A stretch of 64,000 nucleotides of DNA from Cohnella nanjingensis. Its GTDB lineage: Bacteria; Bacillota; Bacilli; Paenibacillales; Paenibacillaceae. The position numbers and the translations under genes are program-made. Positions 7,567 to 16,084 of this stretch are shown one piece after another. The first letter of the stretch is position 1. Every line of letters starts with the position of its first letter. The DNA lies in NCBI RefSeq assembly GCF_014212125.1, contig NZ_JACJVP010000019.1, positions 20,922-84,921 on the forward strand, in the 5' to 3' direction. A model generated the notes under the pieces. That model saw only the letters and a list, made by a program, of their open reading frames with translations. It made no database searches and had not been told where the DNA came from.

Positions 7567-8519
7567 TACTGAGCTTTATAGAGGGGCCAATGAACGGGGA
7601 GGCATGGGAAAAGCTATGTACTTCTTGCTATCGAATGAAGTATCAAGATGAACATTTCACAGAGATACCGGCTGTTCACGGTGGAGATGCAGGAATCGAG
7701 GGGTTTACTCGATCCGGGAGGGTATACCAGTGCTATTGTCCAGAACGTGAATATTCTGATGAAGAGTTATATGCTCATCTTAGAGATAAAATGACAAAAG
7801 ACATCAACAAACTTGTAGATGATGAGTATGCCCAAAGGCTAAAAGCTCTTGGTGTTCCCCAAATAAAAGAATGGCACTTTGTTATTCCACAGTATAAGGA
7901 CGCAAGAATTATTGTTCATGCAGAAAGTAAACGCAAAGAGGTTCTGGAGAAAAAGAAAAAGGAACCAAAGAAATATGAATATATAGCTGAAGAATTTGTT
8001 GTAGTTATTAAGCAAGCTGAGGATCTTAAAATAGAAATATCAAAAATTATTAGAACTAACTTAACTGATATGCAATTAAACTTAGCTATTTATCACATGC
8101 CAAATCCTGAGTGGTCAAAATGTGATTCTGAAAAAATAAATAACATTAAAAGAAAAGTAAAAGCTGTGATGGGTGATGTAGACGAGTCTGATCCAGACTA
8201 CATCGATATAGTTAATATGTACGTTGATTCCTATATTAAAGGGATTGAGTTATTCAAGTTATTGCGCGTGTCATACTCAGAGATCTATGAGGATATATAC
8301 CAGTTAGAACAGAGTTACAAGAAACAAGTCATTATTAAAACTAAGATGAATATGGATCGAAGTATTAATGCAAAATTGTTTAACGAAATACTTGATGATC
8401 TTCAGGATAGATTGGAGCAACAATTTAAGTATCTCACTTTAGCATCAGTTATGGAATTAAAGACCGATATAATTAGCGGCTGGCTTGCTGATTGTTCGAT
8501 GCAGTTTAAAAGTAGGTGA
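7563..8519 (+). CDS. PD-(D/E)XK nuclease-like effector of an ABC-3C-type system
   Basis: A 318-residue protein whose first 60 residues look like a restriction-endonuclease-fold core: a helix (WEKLCTSCYRMKY), an acidic residue at about 34, GGDAGIEGF with Asp42, and RVYQCYCPE where the usual (E/Q)xK is QxY at about 56-58. This GD.G.DG...QxY pattern is one I recall from nuclease-type effectors of ABC-three-component and Lamassu-like systems. The rest is helical and charged, with a possible coiled coil at about 120-135 and 245-300, and is probably the part that contacts the ATPase complex. Replacement of the catalytic Lys by Tyr leaves open whether it cuts DNA or only binds it. It overlaps the upstream gene by 4 bp; the middle component starts 5 bp downstream. 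Confidence 0.65.
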   Translation: MILSFIEGPMNGEAWEKLCTSCYRMKYQDEHFTEIPAVHGGDAGIEGFTRSGRVYQCYCPEREYSDEELYAHLRDKMTKDINKLVDDEYAQRLKALGVPQIKEWHFVIPQYKDARIIVHAESKRKEVLEKKKKEPKKYEYIAEEFVVVIKQAEDLKIEISKIIRTNLTDMQLNLAIYHMPNPEWSKCDSEKINNIKRKVKAVMGDVDESDPDYIDIVNMYVDSYIKGIELFKLLRVSYSEIYEDIYQLEQSYKKQVIIKTKMNMDRSINAKLFNEILDDLQDRLEQQFKYLTLASVMELKTDIISGWLADCSMQFKSR

Positions 8520-8524
8520 TATTC

Positions 8525-9010
8525 ATGGATAACAAATATTTAATTGCTGATGAAGTAATAATTGATGCAAGACCCACTGCCGTACCATATAACTATAGAA
8601 TCAGCTACAAACTGGCCCAACTCTGTTTGATTATAGAACTCTGCTGTCGTGGTGGGTGTTCAATATTAAAGTTGCATATGATTTCTGTGGGTCTTAGCAC
8701 CATCGATGATATGAAACGGCTTAAAGAATTTGTTTTCAATAATTCTTCAAACTACACAGTTGTGAGATTCGATCCTGCGGTCAATCATGGCGTGAAATAT
8801 GCTATTGCCGAAGGGCTAATGTTTCAGCAACAGAATGGATTGTTTAGGTTGACCAAAAAAGGTAAGGCTTACGTTAGAGGTATTATGAAGGACAAAGATA
8901 TTTTAATTGATGAAAAGAGGTACTTATTTGATCTAGGCGAAAAGTTGACTGATGAGAAAATTAAGGCACTTACTTCTTTTTGGAGGTACTCTGATGTTGA
9001 GGATAAATAG
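8525..9010 (+). CDS. probable ABC-3C middle component (winged-helix-like)
   Basis: A 161-residue protein. The ATG at 8525 is preferred to the GTG at 8516, because AGGTGA lies six bases upstream of it. The N-terminal half (YRISYKLAQLCLIIELC) is helical, and the second half (YAIAEGLMFQQQNGLFRLTKKGKAYVRGI) reads like the wing of a winged helix, the pattern of middle components that bridge effector and SMC-like ATPase. I base the assignment mainly on position and size: between a nuclease-like effector and a Rad50-like ATPase, overlapping the latter by 17 bp. Confidence 0.6.
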   Translation: MDNKYLIADEVIIDARPTAVPYNYRISYKLAQLCLIIELCCRGGCSILKLHMISVGLSTIDDMKRLKEFVFNNSSNYTVVRFDPAVNHGVKYAIAEGLMFQQQNGLFRLTKKGKAYVRGIMKDKDILIDEKRYLFDLGEKLTDEKIKALTSFWRYSDVEDK

Positions 9011-11024
9011 ATTAAAAATAGAAATAAACACTAGTAATGGCCTATACGGATTTGATGAAGAATTTAATGGTGGACTAAATTTCATAGCAAGTGAGGATAA
9101 TACTCGCGGGAAGAGTTCAATAATTGCTTCTATATACTATTGTTTGGGTTTTGAAGAAATAATCGGTGGGAAAGGAGAGAAGGTTCTTACATCCGTTTAC
9201 AAATCAAGGCTTGAAGATGGAGATGCAGTATGGCCAGTTTTAGAGTCAGGTGCTTATTTAGAAATTACCAATGGACTTGAAGTGATTACAATATACCGTG
9301 CAGCGAAAATGGAGAATAGAGACAATAAACTAATTACTGTATATCACGCTAGCATCAACAAGCTGAGGGAGTCAGCGGTTTTCTATGAAGATATGTATGT
9401 TCATATGCCTAATTCAGCTACAAATATAAAAGGATTTCATCGTTTCTTAGAAACTTTTTTACATATTGAGTTGCCTCTTGTACCCGCAACTGATGATGTT
9501 ACGAGAAAATTATATCTACAACTTATTTTTGCTGGAATGTTTATTGAACAAAAGCATGGATGGGCAGACATTTTATCTGGAATGCCTGTATTAGGTATAC
9601 GTGAATCTAAAAAGCGTGTAATAGAATACATTCTTAATTTGGACACACTGGATAATGAGAAGAAGAAAGACAAATTAAGATTATCCGAGAGTAGCATTAA
9701 ACAAAGATGGGAAGCGCTTGTAAAGGGATTATTGCAAATTGTAGGTGGAGAAGATTGCGAAATTCAAGGGTTGCCGCTAAATCCTAGAATCATTTCGGAA
9801 GAAGAACTATCAAAAATAATGATTCTTAAGGACAATGAACGACTGGACAATTATCTTGTAGAACTAGATAAACAGCTTGAAAAGTTAGTTTTATTCAAAC
9901 CTAAGATAGTCGATAACTTTGATGAGATACAGGATGAATTAGAGGCTACTGAAAAGTTAATGGATAGCTACGAAGAAACTGTATTTAAGCATAGGAGGTT
10001 AATATCTTCAGAAAATAGTAGCATAGATAGGTTGACTAATAGTCTAGAAATTATTGAGGCGGATATTAGAAATAATAAGGATGCGGCTAGACTTCGTAAT
10101 TTGGGTTCGGAATTAGAATTATCGACCTCGAAGGATAAGTGCCCTGTTTGTAATCAAACGATTAAGGATACATTGATCCCAGACCTGGATGATACGCATG
10201 TTTTGCAAGTAATGAGTATTGATGAAAACATTAGACATCTAAATGCACAAAAAGAAATGTTAGAATTTGCAAGAAGGAGTCATGAACAGAATAGAAATTT
10301 ATTATATGAAAATATAGAACAAGCAGAGCAAAATTTATTTAAGCTTCGAAGACTTGCAAAATCGCTACGTAGTGATCTCTATTCAACGAATGACAATTTG
10401 TCTGAATCTATGGTGTATAAACGAATACAGATCGATAATGAAATAACTAAACTTAGCAGTATATCTAAAGTCGTTATTAATGAACTTGAAGTGTTAAGAG
10501 ATCTTTCCGATGAATGGAAAGAATATTTAAAGGATAAATCATCTCTTCCAAATAAGAAGTTTACAGAGTTGGACGAGAAGAAATTAAGAACTTTACGCAA
10601 TTTTTTCATTGATAATATTAAGTTATTTGGATACAAAAGTGTATTGAATGTAAACGAAGTTGAGATTTCCTTGGATACGTATCTCCCCGTGATTGAAGGT
10701 TTTGATATGAAGTTTGATTCATCTGCAAGTGACAACATCCGAGCAATTTGGGCATTCATTTTAGCTTTACTGCAAACTTCAAATAAGACAAGTGGAAATC
10801 ATCCAAGAGTTCTAATGTTTGATGAACCAGCACAGCATAGTATCATTGTTAATGATATGGAGCAGTTTTTCAATACAATTTCTAAAGTGAAGGACGGCCA
10901 AATCATCGTAGGAATTACTGTTAAAGATAATGATACTCGTCAGGCGATACAAAAATTGAATCCGGAGACTTATAAATTTATTATGGTACCAAATAAGGCA
11001 TTTCAATTAATAAGTGACAATTAA
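8994..11024 (+). CDS. Rad50/SMC-like ABC ATPase of an ABC-3C/Lamassu-like defence system
   Basis: A 676-residue protein. The start is the ATG at 8994, seven bases after TGGAGG; the frame's earlier codons overlap the previous gene. The N-terminal P-loop is the variant SEDNTRGKSSII (about residues 34-45), where the first Gly of Walker A is lost as in ABC-3C ATPases I recall. Then comes YCLGFEEIIGGKGEKVLTS. The middle is long helix and coiled coil with a CPVC zinc hook at about 383-386. The C-terminal half has Walker B RVLMFDEP at about residue 605-611 and a D-loop-like AQHS. It is thought to sense foreign DNA ends or structures and release the effector. Low GC and codon use agree with transfer. 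Confidence 0.85.
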   Translation: MLRINRLKIEINTSNGLYGFDEEFNGGLNFIASEDNTRGKSSIIASIYYCLGFEEIIGGKGEKVLTSVYKSRLEDGDAVWPVLESGAYLEITNGLEVITIYRAAKMENRDNKLITVYHASINKLRESAVFYEDMYVHMPNSATNIKGFHRFLETFLHIELPLVPATDDVTRKLYLQLIFAGMFIEQKHGWADILSGMPVLGIRESKKRVIEYILNLDTLDNEKKKDKLRLSESSIKQRWEALVKGLLQIVGGEDCEIQGLPLNPRIISEEELSKIMILKDNERLDNYLVELDKQLEKLVLFKPKIVDNFDEIQDELEATEKLMDSYEETVFKHRRLISSENSSIDRLTNSLEIIEADIRNNKDAARLRNLGSELELSTSKDKCPVCNQTIKDTLIPDLDDTHVLQVMSIDENIRHLNAQKEMLEFARRSHEQNRNLLYENIEQAEQNLFKLRRLAKSLRSDLYSTNDNLSESMVYKRIQIDNEITKLSSISKVVINELEVLRDLSDEWKEYLKDKSSLPNKKFTELDEKKLRTLRNFFIDNIKLFGYKSVLNVNEVEISLDTYLPVIEGFDMKFDSSASDNIRAIWAFILALLQTSNKTSGNHPRVLMFDEPAQHSIIVNDMEQFFNTISKVKDGQIIVGITVKDNDTRQAIQKLNPETYKFIMVPNKAFQLISDN

Positions 11025-11044
11025 TAGGTGCGATTTTAAATAAA

Positions 11045-11076
11045 CGGCAGAGACAACCATAAGGTTATTTCTGCCG
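11045..11076 (+). terminator. hairpin after the defence operon
   Basis: CGGCAGAGACAACC pairs with GGTTATTTCTGCCG around ATAA. There is only a weak T tract afterwards, so it may act as an mRNA-stabilising hairpin as well as a terminator. Confidence 0.6.
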
Positions 11077-11183
11077 ATTGCTTTAAAGATGTTTTTTTGT
11101 GGCTTGTTGAATGGTTTTTGAGTTGACCTGAAAATAAGTGGAATTGAAACGTAAAACCAAGCTGCTTATCACGGAGGAGTAAG

Positions 11184-12617
11184 TTGACAACTTTATTATT
11201 CACTACATTTCAAGCATTTTGGAAAAAAGGAATAACAATATTAGCACTTTTTTTAGGGTTAATTGGAGCAGTAGTATGGATATCCTTAGCTGAATATTGG
11301 GATCAAGTCGGTCGATTGATTAATGGTTTATTTTTGTATGTAGAGCGCTATTTTTCTTTTAATAAATGGTTGGAGTTATATTTGTTCTACTCGATTTTAG
11401 TTTGGAGTGGCAGATTTATTTACGGGAAATTATGGGAGGGAATCAACTTTGTCATCAAAGGATTGTATGAATTAATAACATTACGATTAGTTGTAAATGG
11501 GTGGGCTGCCCCAGCAATTCGAATAATTAAGTGGTACCAAATCGGATACTTACGGCTTAATGAACTTATGATGTTAAAGCAAAAATATTACTTTGATAAC
11601 ATTCTATATAGTAAGCCAATTGAACGTGCTATGTTTTTAGATTCAAAAGCAGTAATATGCCTGTACATTGTTCTTGATATATTAAGGCGATGGCCTTCTA
11701 TTATGGCAGCTTTGATAGCTACTATACTTTTTCACAAAGTCTCACTAAAGGCATTAGGAAATCAAATTTGGACACTAATAAGAGATGTACAAATAAGTAA
11801 AATAGGAAATCAAATCATTTCAAACATTCCGAACTTACTTATAGTAATAGCTGCTATTTTTATTCTTTTTAAGCTGAATGGATCCCGCGGAATTTTGCGA
11901 AGAACAATAGCTAATGCAAATAAAAATAAACTTGAAGAAGTTATTAACGAGCACCGTCAAATTGTTTCAATTTTAAATAAAGCCTTTATTGATGGTGTTA
12001 ATAACTTGGAATATATTATTCGAAACCGTGAGTGGATAGTCAGTACATGGATACGTCAAAATTATTTATATCATTTAAATCGTTCTGATCATCCAGAGTG
12101 CTCAGAAAGGTTGCTTACATTACTCGACAAGAAATATCTGGGGTATGATGACATTGATTTTTATATTCAAAACTTAACTAAAATACCTTCGATAGATAGA
12201 ATTCATGAGCAGCTTGAAAAAAATATAAACCAATTCTGGCTATTGAACCAATTCACACGACTTTCATTCAAGCTTCGAGGTTTTAGGTTGTTTTCGAGTA
12301 TTACTAATAATCAAAAAAACTTAAATATGTGGATGTTAACTCCTGATGGATTAACTAATATCTTAGATAAGAAGAAACTGCGAGTAAGTAATATTCAATT
12401 AGAGAAGGCATTAAGAGATAATAATACGAATAAGATTCTTAACGTATTAGAATCCAACTTCGAACTTATCTTAGTGAAATTCTATGAAGAAATTGTCCAA
12501 TCAATAGAAGCACAAGTTTTATTATTAAGTTATGCAAATACAACCAACAGGTTGTTACATATTAATGCTGATTTATTCGGGAGACTTTCTAGAAGTTTGT
12601 TTGATAGAGAGGGATAA
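11184..12617 (+). CDS. large membrane protein of unknown function in the island
   Basis: Not recognised. TTG start at 11184 after GGAGGAG (11173-11179). The 477-residue product has hydrophobic helices at about residues 16-34 (ITILALFLGLIGAVVWISL), 66-80, 155-190 and 215-235 (LLIVIAAIFILFKL), then a soluble, mostly helical and basic C-terminal half of about 240 residues. It lies 160 bp downstream of the ATPase gene, behind a hairpin, and shares the island's AT-rich codon use. It could be a stand-alone membrane effector or unrelated cargo; nothing visible gives a reaction. Confidence 0.7.
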   Translation: MTTLLFTTFQAFWKKGITILALFLGLIGAVVWISLAEYWDQVGRLINGLFLYVERYFSFNKWLELYLFYSILVWSGRFIYGKLWEGINFVIKGLYELITLRLVVNGWAAPAIRIIKWYQIGYLRLNELMMLKQKYYFDNILYSKPIERAMFLDSKAVICLYIVLDILRRWPSIMAALIATILFHKVSLKALGNQIWTLIRDVQISKIGNQIISNIPNLLIVIAAIFILFKLNGSRGILRRTIANANKNKLEEVINEHRQIVSILNKAFIDGVNNLEYIIRNREWIVSTWIRQNYLYHLNRSDHPECSERLLTLLDKKYLGYDDIDFYIQNLTKIPSIDRIHEQLEKNINQFWLLNQFTRLSFKLRGFRLFSSITNNQKNLNMWMLTPDGLTNILDKKKLRVSNIQLEKALRDNNTNKILNVLESNFELILVKFYEEIVQSIEAQVLLLSYANTTNRLLHINADLFGRLSRSLFDREG

Positions 12618-12675
12618 AATAAGCTCGATGATGTGAAAGATGGATTGTTGAAGCTGAGAGAGCAGGTGATTATTG

Positions 12676-12852
12676 GTGAGGAATTACAAAAAAGAATTAA
12701 ACGATATTGCCTTACTTAAATCACAAATTTTTGAGAAAAGTAATTTCGAATATCAAAGGTGTACAATGACGAGTTTCACAAAGAAGAGTAAAAAAGCTAC
12801 TCTTGAATGGACTGATACAACAATTTTGTTTGAGCACATTGACACATGTTGA
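12676..12852 (+). CDS. small hypothetical ORF, possibly a remnant
   Basis: A 58-codon frame starts at GTG 12676, six bases after AGGTGA, and ends at TGA 12850-12852. The product is charged and helical at the start (KKELNDIALLKSQIFEKSNFEY) and basic in the middle. A second open stretch in the preceding bases (KLDDVKDGLLKLREQV) is in another frame, so the two may be pieces of one frameshifted gene. No family is recognised. Confidence 0.25.
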   Translation: MRNYKKELNDIALLKSQIFEKSNFEYQRCTMTSFTKKSKKATLEWTDTTILFEHIDTC

Positions 12853-13026
12853 GTATGTAATACAGAGCCTATTATTATGTGAGTACTCAAAAAAATCAAA
12901 AACAGCCCAGTGGAATGGGATGTTTTTCGAACCAATGTATTTCGAAATGCCTAAATCACCCTTTACGAATATCGAATAATATTTATAATGGAAAAAGTAT
13001 TCATCGATATCGAGAGGAGTATTGGA

Positions 13027-13350
13027 ATGAAAAGGCATGCTTATCGAATGAGCGTGAAAAAGGGGTGCGAGGAGATTTACATCAAGCACCACGAGCAAGT
13101 GTTGCCGGGTCTGCTGCAAGCTTTGAAGGAGTCAGGAATTAGGAATTATTCTATTTTCATGGATGGAACGGATTTGTTCGCATACATGGAATGCGACGAT
13201 ATCGACGGCGCATGGGCTTACGTCCGCAGCCATCCGGCCAATGAAGAATGGTCGATCTTACTAACGCCGATTATGGCTTTAGTGGATTCCAAAGATGTCG
13301 AACCGCGGATGAAGCCAATGAAAGAAGTATTCCGGCTGGATGACGAATAA
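13027..13350 (+). CDS. L-rhamnose mutarotase family protein (RhaM/YiiL-like)
   Basis: RhaM interconverts alpha and beta anomers of L-rhamnose. The 107-residue product has the family length and layout: HAYRMSVKKGCEEIYIKHHEQVLPGLLQALKESGIRNYSIFMDG, then a DLFAYMECDD strand and EEWSILLTPIM. The ATG at 13027 is used because GAGAGGAG lies seven bases upstream; the ATG at 12988 lacks a ribosome site. It marks the return to GC-rich host DNA and precedes a LacI-controlled glycan locus, suggesting that the imported sugar contains rhamnose or a similar deoxy sugar. Its promoter could lie inside the island boundary. Confidence 0.8.
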   Translation: MKRHAYRMSVKKGCEEIYIKHHEQVLPGLLQALKESGIRNYSIFMDGTDLFAYMECDDIDGAWAYVRSHPANEEWSILLTPIMALVDSKDVEPRMKPMKEVFRLDDE

Positions 13351-13369
13351 CAGATGACGAAAATGGATG

Positions 13370-13398
13370 TTGACAGCGCTTTATTTTTTCGTTAAATT
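13370..13398 (+). promoter_or_regulatory. promoter of the lacI-type gene
   Basis: A consensus TTGACA (13370-13375) and TAAATT (13393-13398) are separated by 17 bases, 43 bp upstream of the regulator's ATG. Confidence 0.75.
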
Positions 13399-13413
13399 CT
13401 AATTAATAGAAAA

Positions 13414-13427
13414 ATGAATCGATTTCC
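13414..13427. promoter_or_regulatory. LacI-type operator half-matched to the downstream palindrome
   Basis: ATGAATCGATTTCC shares its first 11 bases with the perfect palindrome ATGAATCGATTCAT found after the regulator gene. It lies between the regulator's promoter and its start, so autoregulation is likely. Confidence 0.6.
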
Positions 13428-13440
13428 GATGAGGTTACGT

Positions 13441-14484
13441 ATGAACACGTTGAAGGATGTTGCGCTGCGGGCGGGTGTGTCTACTGGTTCCGTCTCTAAA
13501 GTCTTAAACGGAAGTCCCGGCGTATCAGAGAAGTTAAAACGCAAGGTACAACGAGCAATCGAAGAGCTGAATTACCGCCCTAATATGGTTGCTAGAAGTC
13601 TGCGAACAAAGACGACGAATACCGTCGCCGTGATGGTGCCGACATCGAACGATCCTTATTTCGTCGAATTTTTCCGGGGGGTTTCCCTGGCCTTAAGGGA
13701 CATTAACTGCGTTCCGATGCTGTATTCCATGGAATTCAACACAGAAATGCCGATTAACGTCATCCAGGAAGTGCTGATGCGGGGCGTGGATGGTCTAATT
13801 GTGTCGACGTATGGCTGGAAGCAGGACATCATTGACGAACTGTTCCGACTAGCAGAGAGAATCCCGGTCGTTTCGTTCAAGCGCAACTTCCCGGGAACCG
13901 CAATACACTCCGTCAATATTGACGACGAGAGCGGCATGTACATGGGGGTAAAACATCTCATCGATATTGGACACAAGCGTATCGGGTATTTGGCAGCCGG
14001 TCTTGAGCTAAAGACGGGGCAAGATCGGATGAAGGGGTTTTTGACTGCTTTAGAAGAGGCAGGCATTCCGTACGACGACAATTTGGTCGTCAATTGTGAA
14101 TCGTTTCAGATTGAAGCCGGTTACAACAGAATACAGCAACTGCTCAAGCGGTTTCCGAGGCCAACGGCGATCGTCGGTGCGAACGATTCGCTGGCCATCG
14201 GAGCGATGAAGTATTTGGAGAGCCGCAAAGTGAGAATTCCCGAAGAAATCGCGGTCATGGGTTATGACGATGAGCCGTTGTCTACCCTCGTAACGCCCAA
14301 GTTATCCTCTGTTTCAGTTCCCGTTTACGAAATGACACGACGCGCGGTTCAAATAATCGATCTGGTTTTACGAGGGGAATTGAAAGAACAGATTAACGAC
14401 GTTTTTCCGACGGAAATCGCCGTTCGGGAATCTACCGATTTCAGCGCTCACGCCGAATTCGAGTTCGGCCGGTTTTCCAAGTGA
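13441..14484 (+). CDS. LacI-family transcriptional regulator
   Basis: A 347-residue repressor with the typical N-terminal HTH (MNTLKDVALRAGVSTGSVSKVLNGSPGVSEKLKRKVQRAIEELNYRPN, conserved hinge ARSLRTKTT) and a periplasmic-binding-like effector domain ending NDVFPTEIAVRESTDF. The ATG at 13441 (GAGG six bases before) gives the canonical N-terminus; an in-frame ATG at 13414 would add nine residues and overlap the operator. Centrally symmetrical CG operators fit this family. It probably represses the importer and the two glycan-active proteins downstream until the cognate sugar is present. Confidence 0.92.
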   Translation: MNTLKDVALRAGVSTGSVSKVLNGSPGVSEKLKRKVQRAIEELNYRPNMVARSLRTKTTNTVAVMVPTSNDPYFVEFFRGVSLALRDINCVPMLYSMEFNTEMPINVIQEVLMRGVDGLIVSTYGWKQDIIDELFRLAERIPVVSFKRNFPGTAIHSVNIDDESGMYMGVKHLIDIGHKRIGYLAAGLELKTGQDRMKGFLTALEEAGIPYDDNLVVNCESFQIEAGYNRIQQLLKRFPRPTAIVGANDSLAIGAMKYLESRKVRIPEEIAVMGYDDEPLSTLVTPKLSSVSVPVYEMTRRAVQIIDLVLRGELKEQINDVFPTEIAVRESTDFSAHAEFEFGRFSK

Positions 14485-14505
14485 CTGATTTTATTTCGAA
14501 CAATT

Positions 14506-14519
14506 ATGAATCGATTCAT
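14506..14519. promoter_or_regulatory. LacI operator upstream of the sugar importer
   Basis: ATGAATCGATTCAT is a perfect 14-bp palindrome centred on CG. It overlaps a possible -10 (TATGAA, 14505-14510), with a weak -35 (GTGACT) 18 bp upstream, so bound repressor would block initiation of the importer operon. Confidence 0.75.
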
Positions 14520-14630
14520 TTTTTTATTGGAGGTGGTGGTCGTCGCGGAGGTCCCTGATCCGGACAAACTGCATGACCCTCGCAGGATCAAGAAGCAATC
14601 ACTAATCAAGACGAAAAGGGTGGTACACCA

Positions 14631-15986
14631 ATGGCAAAATGGAAAGTAACGTCTGCTGCTTTAATCGGCATGATCGCGCTTACGGCTTGTAGCAATTCAA
14701 ACAACGACAACGGTACGAACCCATCTTCTTCCCCGATGGCGAAAGAAACGGCCTCTTCATCCTCTTCTACTTCAGCGGAAGCCAAACCGGTAACGATCGT
14801 CTACGAATCGTGGACGCCTTACAAAGAAGATATGGATAAAATCGTCGCGGAATACAAAACCGTTCACCCGGAAGTTACCGTTGACATTCGTTTGCACGCT
14901 AACTTCTCCGAATACTTGACAGCGGTCAAGACAGCGTTCGCGTCCGGGGACGCACCTGACCTGCTGGCATTCGACTCCCCGACTTCTCTTGCGAACCTGA
15001 AAGACCAAATAGAACCAATCGACGAATACGCGGCTAAGGCATGGGGCGACGGTTGGAAGGACAAATTCATTCATTCGACTCTGGCCGACGTTTCCTTGGA
15101 CGGCAAGACGATGGGTATTCCGATGCACATCTCTCCGGGGGGCTTGATCTGGTATAACAAAACGATGCTGGACGAATATGGCATCGTTGAGCCGAAAACG
15201 TACGACGAGCTTAAGAAGGCGTCCGATACACTCCGCCAACACGGCAAACAGCCGCTGCTTCTCGGAGCAAAGGACTCCTGGATCGTGATCGACACGTTCC
15301 AGACTATTCTGAACGACTTCGCGCCAGGCAAGCAATATGATGCTTACGCAAAGAAAATTCCGTTTACCGATCCGGACGTCGTCAAAGCGTTCGACTTTTG
15401 GAAGAAGATGTTCGCCGATAAGGTTTTCCAAGACGACGCGTTCAGCATGACGGAATATATGGACGTCTACAACGCGTTCATCGATACCCAAGCCGGCGCA
15501 TTCGAAAGCAACGGCGCTTGGAACCTCGACATCTATGCGAACGCCGATTTGAAAGCGAAAGTCGACGCGACCGAATGGGGAGTCATGCCGTTCCCGGACT
15601 TGAACGGCGACGGCAAAGCGCCACCTACGCTCAGCACGGTAGGCGGATACGCGCTTAGCAAAAGCGGCAAAAACAAGGAAGCGGCATTCGAATTTTTGAA
15701 ATTCATGACGACGGAAAAAGGCCTGCAAATCATGATGGATCACTTCCTAGCGACGCCGCCGACCAAAGATCCCGTGGAGTTGACCGTTGCGTTGTCCCCG
15801 AACGCCAAAGCGAACCGCGACCGGATCGGCGAAATCGTCTCGCAGACGGCGCCGGTTCACCGCGGCATCGGCAACGCCAAAGTTGCGGAGAAAATGTACG
15901 AAGTGCTCTCCAAAGTGGCTTACGGTAAGATGAACGGAGCCGATGCGGCGGCAGAGGTTCAAAAGACGATCGATTCCGCAAGGTAA
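14631..15986 (+). CDS. sugar ABC transporter substrate-binding lipoprotein
   Basis: A family 1 extracellular solute-binding protein (451 residues). The signal peptide ends in the lipobox LTAC (lipidated Cys at about residue 20), followed by a Ser/Asn/Thr-rich linker. The mature domain starts with the typical VTIVYESWTPYKEDMDKIVAEYKTVHPEV and includes APDLLAFD and GGLIWYNKTMLDEYGI. It captures the glycan fragment outside the cell and delivers it to the two permeases downstream. No ATPase gene is present, so a shared MsmX-type ATPase elsewhere is expected. Confidence 0.93.
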   Translation: MAKWKVTSAALIGMIALTACSNSNNDNGTNPSSSPMAKETASSSSSTSAEAKPVTIVYESWTPYKEDMDKIVAEYKTVHPEVTVDIRLHANFSEYLTAVKTAFASGDAPDLLAFDSPTSLANLKDQIEPIDEYAAKAWGDGWKDKFIHSTLADVSLDGKTMGIPMHISPGGLIWYNKTMLDEYGIVEPKTYDELKKASDTLRQHGKQPLLLGAKDSWIVIDTFQTILNDFAPGKQYDAYAKKIPFTDPDVVKAFDFWKKMFADKVFQDDAFSMTEYMDVYNAFIDTQAGAFESNGAWNLDIYANADLKAKVDATEWGVMPFPDLNGDGKAPPTLSTVGGYALSKSGKNKEAAFEFLKFMTTEKGLQIMMDHFLATPPTKDPVELTVALSPNAKANRDRIGEIVSQTAPVHRGIGNAKVAEKMYEVLSKVAYGKMNGADAAAEVQKTIDSAR

Positions 15987-16084
15987 TCCGTTAATTATAA
16001 GCACCCAAGACCGCGGCAAAAGCGAAGGAAGCTGGGAAACCCCTCCCCTTCGCTTACCTCCGCAGACGGAAGGAGTGGACATCA

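Larger units (their letters stand above)
5913..12990. mobile_element. AT-rich genomic island inserted behind glmS (probable Tn7-like derivative)
   Basis: Base composition falls abruptly after glmS and returns to GC-rich near the rhaM-like gene at 13.03 kb. The block holds an XRE regulator, a broken type I methylase, a candidate defence operon, a membrane protein and small decayed ORFs, and none resembles its GC-rich neighbours in codon use. The left boundary is defined by the Tn7-like end. The right boundary is only a composition change, because I found no inverted copies of the repeat there. It is best seen as a decayed or one-ended element with defence cargo. Confidence 0.65.

Noticed and set aside
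10235..10242. ACATCTAA, which would fit a left transposon end (ACA) plus the target duplication TCTAA expected from the right end.
   Set aside because: It lies inside the intact ATPase gene and has no inverted repeats before it; chance match.
11025..13026. Search for the left end of the Tn7-like element (inverted copies of the GTCGTGAACC repeat).
   Set aside because: None seen up to the GC-rich host sequence; the right border of the island is therefore only a composition estimate.
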